NCBI RefSeq assembly: GCF_013267355.1
Contig: NZ_CP053985.1
Span: 4,898,001-4,962,000, forward strand
Reading direction: 5' to 3'
DNA length: 64,000 nucleotides
Source: Achromobacter pestifer
Lineage (GTDB): Bacteria; Pseudomonadota; Gammaproteobacteria; Burkholderiales; Burkholderiaceae_B
Made by a program: the position numbers and the translations under genes. A model generated the notes under the pieces. The model searched no databases, was not told the DNA's origin, and saw nothing but the letters and a program-made list of their open reading frames with translations. This document shows, in pieces, positions 1 to 7,269 of the stretch (position 1 is the stretch's first letter; every line of letters starts with the position of its first letter).

Positions 1-520
1 CCAGGGCGATCATGGGGATGTCGGCCAGGCCCGAGGCGCCCAGGAACAGCAGGCTGAAGAAGGGGCCGTCGTTGACCGCGCTGGCGACATAGGCGCCGCG
101 GTCGCGGGCGTCGCCGTATTGGCCGGTATAGGCCAGCCACAGGCCGCCGTTGCTGTTGTCGAAGGCGGCCAGCATCGCCAGGATGGAGACGCCCAGCACG
201 CCGTCCAGGCCGACGTAGCTGCCCAGGATGATGATGAGGGTGGCGGGCACCAGGGTCTTCATCAGCAGGATGGTGCCGGCGGTGGCCAGGATGGGGCCGC
301 CGGTGCGCGTGTTGACCTGGGTGCCGGTCGCGAAGATCAGCAGCGCGATCAGGGGCAGGGCGCTGTTCTTGAACAGGGCGGTGGTGAAGCCGCCGATCGC
401 CAGGGCGTCGGGAGCGAAGGTGCCGATCAGTGAACCCAGGATCAGCGGCACCAGCATCAATCCACCGGGGATTTTCTGCATCGTGCCAAAAAAGGGCGAG
501 CGGGAAGTTTCGGTCGACAC
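1..520 (-). CDS. kdgT: 2-keto-3-deoxygluconate permease (KdgT family), 3' end outside the window
   Basis: Partial gene running off the left edge; about 173 residues are present. It probably imports 2-keto-3-deoxygluconate or a related sugar acid across the inner membrane by proton symport. The translation has the KdgT pattern: an N-terminal KIPGGLMLVPLILGSL segment, hydrophobic helices, and a conserved AAFDNSNGGLWLA stretch equivalent to the 'MDMTNGGLY' region of E. coli KdgT. I chose the GTG at 520 because TGGAGA lies a few bases upstream; an in-frame ATG at 481 is the alternative and would remove 13 residues. A strong palindrome about 90 bp upstream is a likely operator. The family call is from remembered similarity; substrate is inferred. 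Confidence 0.8.
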   Translation of the reverse strand, partial: MSTETSRSPFFGTMQKIPGGLMLVPLILGSLIGTFAPDALAIGGFTTALFKNSALPLIALLIFATGTQVNTRTGGPILATAGTILLMKTLVPATLIIILGSYVGLDGVLGVSILAMLAAFDNSNGGLWLAYTGQYGDARDRGAYVASAVNDGPFFSLLFLGASGLADIPMIAL

Positions 521-608
521 TATCGGAGTCTCCAGGACGGTTTTTCTAGGTTGCAGACGTTCGAGCGCGCGTCTGTCAGACGGTTGATCAAGGACGAAAA
601 ACCGTAGT

Positions 609-645
609 GTACACCTGTACGTACAGCATGTACGTACAGGTGTAC
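609..645. promoter_or_regulatory. 17-bp perfect inverted repeat, probable operator of the kdgT-like gene
   Basis: Two 17-bp arms (609-625 and 629-645) are exact reverse complements separated by GCA. Each arm contains the 10-bp palindrome TGTACGTACA, so the site holds two identical half-operators 13 bp apart. GT...AC cores of this type suit GntR/FadR-family regulators, which often control sugar-acid permeases. It lies 89 bp upstream of the kdgT-like start. On the minus strand it also follows the stop of the receptor gene at 668 and is followed by a short T run, so it could double as a terminator hairpin. Confidence 0.7.
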
Positions 646-667
646 CAACCCGGAGGCAGTTCCGATT

Positions 668-2794
668 TTAAAAGCGGTAGGCGCCGCTCAGCATGACGGT
701 GCGGCGCGCGCCGTAGAAGCAGTCGCCGCGGTCCAGGCAGACCACTTCATACGTGCGGTCCGCGATGTTGTTCAGGTTCAGCGCATAGCGCCAAGGACCG
801 TTGTCGTAGCTGAGCATGGCGTCGAACAGCGTGACCGCCGGCGTTTCCGGGGCGCCGCCGTCGCGGAATGCCGACAGATAGCGCACGCCCGCGCCCACCG
901 CGAAACCAGGCTGGCCGGCCAGCGCGAAGCGGTACTTGCCCCACATGGAAGCCATGTGCTTGGGCTGCGCTTCCAGCTGCGGATCCAGGTCGGTGTAGAT
1001 GTAGTTGGCGATCACGTCCACATCCTTGGTGACGCGGCCGCGCAGCTCCAGCTCCACCCCGCGCGTGCGGGTCTTGCCGGCCTGGATCTGGTTGTTGGGG
1101 TTGTTCGGATCGTTGGTCTGGCGGTTCTTTTCGCGCAGGTCGTAGGCGGCGGCCGTGAATTCGATGTCGGCGTCCTTCGGCATGTATTTGATACCGGCCT
1201 CCACCTGCTTGCCGCGCATGGGCTTCCAGCGCTGGTTGTAGAAGTCGGCGCCGGCGATGGGCGTGAACGACTCGCTGTAGCTGAGATACGGCGACCAACC
1301 GTTGTCCGCGGCGTACATCAGGCCGAAGCGCTTGGTGGTGGCCATGTCGGTTTCGCGGTCCTGGCCTTGGGTGGTGCTGTCGGCGCGGTCGCGGCGGATG
1401 CCGGCCAGGAAGATCCAGTTCTTGTCGAACTTGATCTGGTCCTGGGCGTAGAAGCCGATCTGCTGTTGGTTGATCTTGGGAGTGTCCGACAGTTCATACT
1501 CGGGCGCGTTGCCGTACACCGGGTGGTACAGGTTCAACGGCGAGCCCGCGCCGCTGGCCGTCTGGCTGGTCTCGCGGTAGCGCGAATAATCCATGCCGAA
1601 GAGCACCGTGTGTTCCGTGCGGCCCCAGTTCAGCTTGCCTTCCAGGTTCTGGTCGGCCAGCAGCGTGCGCATGCGCGGCTTGTTGACGTAGAAAATGCGG
1701 TCGACGGTGGTCTGTTCCGGATCGATGTACGAATCGCCGCGGCGCGCGCCGTAGACGTTGGGATAGAGCGTCTTGTAGTCGACGCTGCTGACCGTGTTGC
1801 GGAAGTTCTGCCGCACTTTCCAGGTGTCGTTGAACTGATGCTCGAACAGCCAGCCCACGCTGAACTGCTCGGTGTCGTAGGCGTCGAAACCGGGCTCGCT
1901 GGCGAAGCGCCGGGTCGGGATGCGGCCGTTGGGATTTTCCTGCACCGAGCCGCTCCACGGCAGGAAGGACTGCGTGGTGCCCGCGCGATCCTTCTGCCAG
2001 GTGGCCTGCAGCGTCAGCGAGGTGGCCGCGCTGGGGCGCCAGGTGAGGGACGGCGCCAGCATCAGACGGTCGTCGGGCGCGTACTGGACCTGGGTATCGC
2101 TGTCGCGTCCCACGGCGATCACGCGGTACAACCATTGGCCGTCCTCGCTGGCCGGACCCGTGAGGTCGGCCTGGATCTCGCGGCGGTTGTGGTTGCCCAG
2201 CACCACGCCGATCTCGCGCTGCGTTTCCGCCAGCGGCCGCTTGCTGACCAGGTTGACGATGCCGCCGGTGCTGCCCTGTCCATACAGCATGGAGGAGGGG
2301 CCGCGCAGCACTTCGACCCGCTCCATCGCATAGACCTCGGTGCGCGGGTTGTTGAAGCTGAAATACTGGCGCAGGCCGTCCAGGTACTGCACCGGCTCCA
2401 CGCCGCGGATGCGCACGTAGTCGGCGCGGTTGTCCACGCCATAGGCGTTGGGGCGCACGCCGGCCGCGTAGTTCATGGTGTCCTGGATGTTCTGCGCGCC
2501 CTGGTCCACGATCTGCTCGCGCGGGATCACGGTGATGGCTTGCGGCGTTTCCGACAAGGGCGTGTCGGTCTTGGTGGCGGTGGCGCTGCGCGTGGCGACG
2601 TAGCCGTCGACCGGGCTGGTCGCTGTCTCGCCGGTTCCCGTGACCTGCACGGCGGGCAGGAGGGTGGCGGGTTCACCCGACTGCGCGGGTTGAGCATGCG
2701 CCGCGGCGCCGAGGCAGGCGGTCAGCGCGGCGGCGATGGGCAGCAAGGCCTGCGGCCGCGCACGGCGGGCGGCCGGATGAAGATGGCGTATCAA
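668..2794 (-). CDS. TonB-dependent siderophore receptor, copy 1
   Basis: Outer-membrane receptor for a ferric siderophore, 708 residues from the chosen start. A signal peptide (ALTACLGAAAHAQ) is followed by a plug domain (about residues 50-190) with TPLSETPQAITVIPREQI, VRIRGVEP and the MERVEVLRGPSSMLYGQG motif, then a 22-strand-type barrel ending in a C-terminal aromatic residue (SGAYRF). I place the start at the TTG at 2794: GGGGAAA sits 5 bases upstream, and the same TTG and ribosome site are conserved in copy 2. The longer open frame (to 2860) only reads through the Fur-box-like DNA, giving an artificial Ile/Val-rich N-terminus. It is a tandem paralogue of the gene at 3210-5336. The siderophore ligand cannot be told from sequence. 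Confidence 0.93.
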   Translation of the reverse strand: MIRHLHPAARRARPQALLPIAAALTACLGAAAHAQPAQSGEPATLLPAVQVTGTGETATSPVDGYVATRSATATKTDTPLSETPQAITVIPREQIVDQGAQNIQDTMNYAAGVRPNAYGVDNRADYVRIRGVEPVQYLDGLRQYFSFNNPRTEVYAMERVEVLRGPSSMLYGQGSTGGIVNLVSKRPLAETQREIGVVLGNHNRREIQADLTGPASEDGQWLYRVIAVGRDSDTQVQYAPDDRLMLAPSLTWRPSAATSLTLQATWQKDRAGTTQSFLPWSGSVQENPNGRIPTRRFASEPGFDAYDTEQFSVGWLFEHQFNDTWKVRQNFRNTVSSVDYKTLYPNVYGARRGDSYIDPEQTTVDRIFYVNKPRMRTLLADQNLEGKLNWGRTEHTVLFGMDYSRYRETSQTASGAGSPLNLYHPVYGNAPEYELSDTPKINQQQIGFYAQDQIKFDKNWIFLAGIRRDRADSTTQGQDRETDMATTKRFGLMYAADNGWSPYLSYSESFTPIAGADFYNQRWKPMRGKQVEAGIKYMPKDADIEFTAAAYDLREKNRQTNDPNNPNNQIQAGKTRTRGVELELRGRVTKDVDVIANYIYTDLDPQLEAQPKHMASMWGKYRFALAGQPGFAVGAGVRYLSAFRDGGAPETPAVTLFDAMLSYDNGPWRYALNLNNIADRTYEVVCLDRGDCFYGARRTVMLSGAYRF

Positions 2795-2839
2795 GAGATT
2801 TCCCCAGCGGCCGAAGAGCGGCCTATTACTTATAGAAAT

Positions 2840-2858
2840 GACAACGATAACTATTATC
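2840..2858. promoter_or_regulatory. Fur-box-like sequence upstream of receptor copy 1
   Basis: Read on the minus strand, GATAATAGTTATCGTTGTC matches the 19-bp Fur consensus at 14 of 19 positions by my count. It lies 46 bp upstream of the TTG start, where iron-loaded Fur would block the promoter. Confidence 0.65.
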
Positions 2859-2944
2859 AATTCATGCCAAATGAGAGGCCAGGAAACGGCGGGACTCAGA
2901 TGTAAAAAAGCGCTGCAATTTTCGTTTGCAGGTTAAGGGAAACT

Positions 2945-3175
2945 GGGAAAGTGTCGTGCTATCAGCGTCTTGCGGCGGTTTTCGGCAGCGACGCGCAAAT
3001 CGCGAGGCTGTTGGAGAGGCGCGACAAATCGCGGTTCAGGCCTACCGCGGCCGTAGAGGGCGATGCCTTCGGCCGTGGCTTCCACGCGCACCACGCCGCG
3101 GTCGGCGCTGTCGTGCAAGTGGCGCAGCCAGCCTTCTTCGCACAGCGCACCCAAGGTGCGCGAGGTCCGCGCCAG
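2945..3175 (-). pseudogene. Decayed remnant of a MarR-family regulator gene
   Basis: This DNA matches the 3' part of the intact MarR gene at 5599-6117. The translation RTSRTLGALCEEGWLRHLHD parallels RTSRTLGTLCEKGWLRRLHD of the intact protein. The first 70 or so codons are missing: the match stops at about 3175, next to sequence shared with the region downstream of receptor copy 1. There is also an internal deletion equivalent to 5610-5784 (175 bases, which shifts the frame), so the original stop is read through. The flanking 3' untranslated DNA is also recognisably shared (GTGCTATCAGCG in both). It cannot encode a complete winged-helix regulator. Confidence 0.85.
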
Positions 3176-3209
3176 GTACAGGTTCCCTGGCCCGGAGGCA
3201 GTTCCGATT

Positions 3210-5336
3210 TTAGAAGCGATAGGCGCCGCTCAGCATGACGGTGCGGCGCGCGCCGTAGTAGCAGTCGCCGCGGTCCATGCAGATCGCTTCATAAGTGCGG
3301 TCCGCGATGTTGTTCACGTTCAGCGCATAGCGCCAGAGGCCGTTGTCGTAGCTGAGCATGGCGTCGAACAGCGTGACCGCCGGCGTTTCCGGGGCGCCGC
3401 CGTCGCGGAACGCCGACAGATAGCGCACGCCCGCGCCCACCGCGAAGCCGGGCTGGCCGGCCAGCGCGAAGCGGTACTTGCCCCACGTGGAAGCCATGTG
3501 CTTGGGCTGCGCGTCGAGCTGCGGATCCAGGTCGGTGTAGATGTAATTGGCGATCACGTCCACGTCCCTGGTGATGCGGCCGCGCAGCTCCAGCTCCACC
3601 CCGCGCGTGCGGGTCTTGCCGGCCTGGATCTGGTTGTTGGGGTTGTTCGGATCGTTGGTCTGGCGGTTCTTTTCGCGCAGGTCGTAGGCGGCGGCCGTGA
3701 ATTCGATGTCGGCGTCCTTCGGCATGTATTTGATGCCGGCCTCCACCTGCTTGCCGCGCATGGGCTTCCAGCGCTGGTTGTAGAAGTCGGCGCCGGCGAT
3801 GGGCGTGAACGATTCGCTGTAGCTGAGGTAGGGCGACCAGCCGTTGTCCGCGGCGTACATCAGACCGAAGCGCTTGGTGGTGGCCATGTCGGTTTCGCGG
3901 TCCTGGCCTTGGGTGGTGCTGTCGGCGCGGTCACGGCGGATGCCGGCCAGGAAGATCCAGTTCTTGTCGAATTTGATCTGGTCCTGCGCATAGAAGCCGA
4001 TCTGCTGCTGATTGATCTTGGGGCTGTCCGACAGTTCGTACTCGGGCGCGTTGCCGTACACGGGGTGGTACAGGTTCAGCGGCGAGCCCGCGCCGCCGGC
4101 GGTCTGGGTGGTCTCGCGGTAGCGCGAATAGTCCATGCCGAAGATCACCGTGTGTTCCGTGCGGCCCCAGTTCAGCTTGCCTTCCAGGTTCTGGTCGAGC
4201 TGTAGGGTGCGCTTGCGCGGCTTGTCGACATAGAAACCGCGGCCGACGGTGGTCTGTTCCGGATCGATGTACGCATCGCCGCGGCGCGCGCCGTAGACGC
4301 TGGGGTAGACCGCCTTGTAGTCGACACTGCTGACCGTGTTGCGGAAGTTCTGCCGCACTTTCCAGGTCTCGTTGAACTGATGCTCGAACAGCCAGCCCAC
4401 CCTGAACAGCTCGGTGTCGTAGGCGTCGAAGCCGGGCTCGCTGCCGAAGCGCCGGGTCGGGATGCGGCCGTTGGGATTTTCCTGCACCGTACCGTTCCAC
4501 GGCAGGGTGGCTTGTGTGGTGCCCGAGCGTTCCTTCTGCCAGGTGGCCTGCAGCGTCAGCGAGGTGGCCGCGCTGGGGCGCCAGGTGAGGGACGGCGCCA
4601 GCATCAGGCGGTCGTCGGGCGCGTACTGCGTCTGGCTGTCGCTGTCGAGTCCGACCGCGATGACGCGGTACAGCCATTGGCCGTCCTCGCTGGCCGGACC
4701 CGTGAGGTCGGCCTGGATCTCGCGGCGGTTGTGGTTGCCCAGCACCACGCCGATCTCGCGCTGCGTTTCCGCCAGCGGCCGCTTGCTGACCAGGTTGACG
4801 ATGCCGCCGGTGCTGCCCTGTCCATACAGCATGGAGGAGGGGCCGCGCAGCACTTCGACCCGCTCCATCGCATAGACCTCGGTGCGCGGATTGTTGGGGC
4901 TGAAATACTGGCGCAGCCCGTCCAGGTACTGCACCGGCTCCACGCCACGGATGCGCACGTAATCGCCGCTGTTTTCCACGCCGTACGCATTGGGGCGCAC
5001 GCCGGCCGCGTAGTTCATGGTGTCCTGGATGTTCTGCGCGCCCTGGTCCACGATCTGCTCGCGCGGGATCACGGTGATGGCTTGCGGCGTCTCCGACAAG
5101 GGCGTGTCGGTCTTGGTGGCGGTGGCGCTGTGCGTGGCGACGTAGCCGTCGACCGGGCTGGTTGCGGTTTCACCGGTGCCGGTGACCTGCACAGCGGGCA
5201 GGAGGGTGGCGGGCTCACCCGACTGCGCGGGTTGGGCATGCGCCGCGGCGCCGAGGCAGGCGGTCAGCGCGGCGGCGATGGGCAGCAACGTGTGCGGCCG
5301 CGCACGGCGGGCGGCCGGATGAAGATGGCGTTTCAA
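3210..5336 (-). CDS. TonB-dependent siderophore receptor, copy 2
   Basis: Tandem paralogue of the receptor at 668-2794, the same length (708 residues) and almost identical over the signal peptide, plug and the last 250 residues. Differences cluster in the middle of the barrel (roughly residues 235-400), the part most likely to form ligand-contacting loops. The plug carries VRIRGVEP and VEVLRGPSSMLYGQG; the C-terminus is SGAYRF. The TTG start at 5336 is supported by GGGGAAA 5 bases upstream; extending to 5405 would translate the Fur-box region. It sits downstream of an intact MarR gene on the same strand. Family assignment is firm; the ligand is unknown. Confidence 0.93.
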   Translation of the reverse strand: MKRHLHPAARRARPHTLLPIAAALTACLGAAAHAQPAQSGEPATLLPAVQVTGTGETATSPVDGYVATHSATATKTDTPLSETPQAITVIPREQIVDQGAQNIQDTMNYAAGVRPNAYGVENSGDYVRIRGVEPVQYLDGLRQYFSPNNPRTEVYAMERVEVLRGPSSMLYGQGSTGGIVNLVSKRPLAETQREIGVVLGNHNRREIQADLTGPASEDGQWLYRVIAVGLDSDSQTQYAPDDRLMLAPSLTWRPSAATSLTLQATWQKERSGTTQATLPWNGTVQENPNGRIPTRRFGSEPGFDAYDTELFRVGWLFEHQFNETWKVRQNFRNTVSSVDYKAVYPSVYGARRGDAYIDPEQTTVGRGFYVDKPRKRTLQLDQNLEGKLNWGRTEHTVIFGMDYSRYRETTQTAGGAGSPLNLYHPVYGNAPEYELSDSPKINQQQIGFYAQDQIKFDKNWIFLAGIRRDRADSTTQGQDRETDMATTKRFGLMYAADNGWSPYLSYSESFTPIAGADFYNQRWKPMRGKQVEAGIKYMPKDADIEFTAAAYDLREKNRQTNDPNNPNNQIQAGKTRTRGVELELRGRITRDVDVIANYIYTDLDPQLDAQPKHMASTWGKYRFALAGQPGFAVGAGVRYLSAFRDGGAPETPAVTLFDAMLSYDNGLWRYALNVNNIADRTYEAICMDRGDCYYGARRTVMLSGAYRF

Positions 5337-5381
5337 TGGATTTCCCCTGCGGTTTGCAAACAAACCAATAAATATGAAAGT

Positions 5382-5405
5382 GATAATGAGAACGATAATG
5401 ATCAA
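5382..5405. promoter_or_regulatory. Fur-box-like sequence upstream of receptor copy 2
   Basis: GATAATGAGAACGATAATG followed by ATCAA gives overlapping GATAAT-type hexamers, about 14 of 19 matches to the Fur consensus. It lies 46 bp upstream of the TTG start, the same distance as in copy 1, which supports iron repression of both receptors. Confidence 0.7.
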
Positions 5406-5598
5406 TAATGCTGATCAACCGTGTTAAGGCTATCGGGAAATGGTCGGGCCGTGAATGTGATGAAGGCCTACCAAATTTGCCAGGGGGGGAGGTGGCAAGA
5501 GAGGGGAAAGTGCCGTGCTATCAGCGGCTTACGGAAAATTCCGGCGGCGCGGCTTGATCAACGCGCCTGTTGGCTGGGAGCGACAGATCGGGTGAGGC

Positions 5599-6117
5599 CT
5601 ACCGCGGCCGGCGCGTGCCGCCGTCGCGCCGGCTGGCCTTCTCCGAGACGATGTTGTCCTCGGCCATGCGGCGGCCGCGCTGTTCGATGCGGCCCAGGAA
5701 GTCGCGCAGCAAGGCGACCTCGTCGTCGCTCAGGTCCTGCACCAGCAGGTCGTTCAGGTGCGAGACCTCGGGCAGCAAAGCGTCGTAGAGGGCGATGCCT
5801 TCATCCGTGGCTTCCACCCGCACCATGCGCCGATCGGCGCCGTCGTGCAGACGCCGTAGCCAGCCTTTCTCGCACAGCGTACCCAGGGTACGAGAAGTGC
5901 GAACAGGATCAAGTTTGGCGGCGGCGGCCAGTTCGGCCGAATTCATGATGCCGCCTTCGACGGCGCTGGCCAGCACACGCCATTCGCGGCGCGTGATGCC
6001 GAAGCGGCCTTCGCACAGGCGCAGGAATACCGGATTCGATTGCGACCACGCCTGGTACAGCCGATACATCAGCATGTCCGAAAGCTGGCGGTGGCCGGAC
6101 GCGGGATCGGTCGGCAT
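5599..6117 (-). CDS. MarR-family transcriptional regulator
   Basis: A 172-residue winged-helix regulator. The DNA-binding part is visible at about residues 35-105: FGITRREWRVLASAVEGG, the helix pair around SAELAAAAKLDPVRTSRTL, and the wing GWLRRLHDGADRRMVRVEAT. CCAGGAGGAAA lies just upstream of the ATG and fixes the start. It is divergent from the Bug protein gene at 6284 and on the same strand as, 262 bp upstream of, receptor copy 2. It could therefore control either neighbour; it has no assigned ligand. A broken relative lies between the two receptors. Confidence 0.88.
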   Translation of the reverse strand: MPTDPASGHRQLSDMLMYRLYQAWSQSNPVFLRLCEGRFGITRREWRVLASAVEGGIMNSAELAAAAKLDPVRTSRTLGTLCEKGWLRRLHDGADRRMVRVEATDEGIALYDALLPEVSHLNDLLVQDLSDDEVALLRDFLGRIEQRGRRMAEDNIVSEKASRRDGGTRRPR

Positions 6118-6252
6118 GGCGTTTCCTCCTGGTGGCGTTGCAGTTCGCGCTGCATATCGTTATTGGAAGTCCTGGATTAGATCAACAAATGCCCGCGTTG
6201 CTAAAGTCAATTTTCCTATTTGGGTATCGGCCAGGCAGTGAAAACCATAATC

Positions 6253-6269
6253 GACAGCGGGCCGCTGTC
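6253..6269. promoter_or_regulatory. 17-bp palindrome in the leader of the Bug-protein gene
   Basis: GACAGCGG and CCGCTGTC are exact reverse complements around a single central G. It ends just before the CAGGAG ribosome site of the gene at 6284, so it is either an operator in the 5' leader or an RNA hairpin that limits translation. Confidence 0.5.
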
Positions 6270-6283
6270 TCCAGGAGAAGACG

Positions 6284-7258
6284 ATGCGTAATTGGATTGC
6301 AGGCGCCGCGGTGGCGACGATACTGGCGGGCGCGGCCCCGCTGGCGTGCGCGCAGCAGGCCCCGCTGGACGGGACGCTGACGGTGGTGGTGGGCTACCCG
6401 CCGGGCGGCAGTTCGGACCGCATCGCGCGGCTGGTCGCGGACCGGCTCAAGGAACGGGTCGGCGTGGCCGTGGTGGTCGAGAACAAGACGGGAGCGGGCG
6501 GCCGCATCGCGGCGCAAGGCCTGCACGCGGCGCCAGCCAGCCAGAACGTGCTGATGCTGGCGAATCCGGCCGTGATGGTGGTGGCGCCGCTGGTCTACTC
6601 CCAGCCCGGCTACGATGCGCAACGCGACTTCAAGCCGGTGTCGCTGGTCAGCCGCTACAAGTTCGCGCTGGCGGTGGCGGCGAATTCGCCGATCCAGGAC
6701 CTGGCCGGCCTGCGGCAGTGGCTGAAGGCGAACCCCAAGCAGTTCGCGGTGGGCGTGCCGGCCACCGGCAGCTTGCCGCATTTCTTCGCCCTGATGCTGG
6801 GCCGTGAACTGGGCCAGGAGCCGGAAGTGGTCGGCTACCGCGGATCGGGCCCGCTGATTTCCGAACTGATAGGCGGCATCCTGCCACAAGGCATAGACAC
6901 GCTGGACACCTTGCTGCCGCAGCATCGCGCCGGCAAGATCCGCATCCTCGCCATCTCCGGCGATGCGCGCGACGCCGAGCTCAAGGACGTGCCTACTTTC
7001 AAGGAAGGCGGGGTGAACCTCGCGGCCGACGGCTGGAACGCCTTCTTTGCGCCGGCGGCCATGCCGCAGGCCAAGGCCGACAGGCTGGGTGCGGACATCG
7101 CGGCGGTGCTGCGCGAGCCCGCCATGCAGGAGGCCGTGCACGCCGCCTATCTTGAGCCGGTGTCGCTGGACGCGAGCGGCACGGCTGACGCATTGGCGGC
7201 CTACCGCAAGCAATGGGAGCCTGTGGTGCGGGACTCCGGCTTCAAGGCCGAGCAATAG
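6284..7258 (+). CDS. Bug-family tripartite tricarboxylate transporter substrate-binding protein
   Basis: Periplasmic solute-binding protein of 324 residues. A signal peptide ends at about residue 23 (PLACAQQ). It is followed by the family hallmarks VVVGYPPGGSSDRIARL near the N-terminus and NKTGAGGRIAAQ, which shape the Venus-flytrap ligand pocket. CAGGAGAAGACG precedes the ATG. No TctA/TctB membrane components are nearby, which is common for the greatly expanded Bug family of Alcaligenaceae; such orphans borrow a permease or act in sensing. The sulfatase gene starts 11 bases after the stop, so the two are probably cotranscribed and the ligand may be related to the sulfatase substrate or product (inference). 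Confidence 0.9.
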   Translation: MRNWIAGAAVATILAGAAPLACAQQAPLDGTLTVVVGYPPGGSSDRIARLVADRLKERVGVAVVVENKTGAGGRIAAQGLHAAPASQNVLMLANPAVMVVAPLVYSQPGYDAQRDFKPVSLVSRYKFALAVAANSPIQDLAGLRQWLKANPKQFAVGVPATGSLPHFFALMLGRELGQEPEVVGYRGSGPLISELIGGILPQGIDTLDTLLPQHRAGKIRILAISGDARDAELKDVPTFKEGGVNLAADGWNAFFAPAAMPQAKADRLGADIAAVLREPAMQEAVHAAYLEPVSLDASGTADALAAYRKQWEPVVRDSGFKAEQ

Positions 7259-7269
7259 GAGGGGCGGCA

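Noticed and set aside
956..2905. Long plus-strand open frame of 649 codons opposite receptor copy 1
   Set aside because: Low-complexity His/Ala/Val/Gly-rich translation with no family features; it is the mirror of a high-GC receptor gene with strong domain evidence.
2933..3154. Small minus-strand frame that could be called a 73-residue hypothetical gene
   Set aside because: It is the truncated, frameshifted tail of a MarR gene, so it is reported as a pseudogene rather than a gene.
668..5336. Possibility that the receptor pair corresponds to Bordetella BfrD/BfrE
   Set aside because: BfrD has a different plug sequence as I recall it (for example around its FIRGQN motif versus VRIRGVEP here), so the names were not used.
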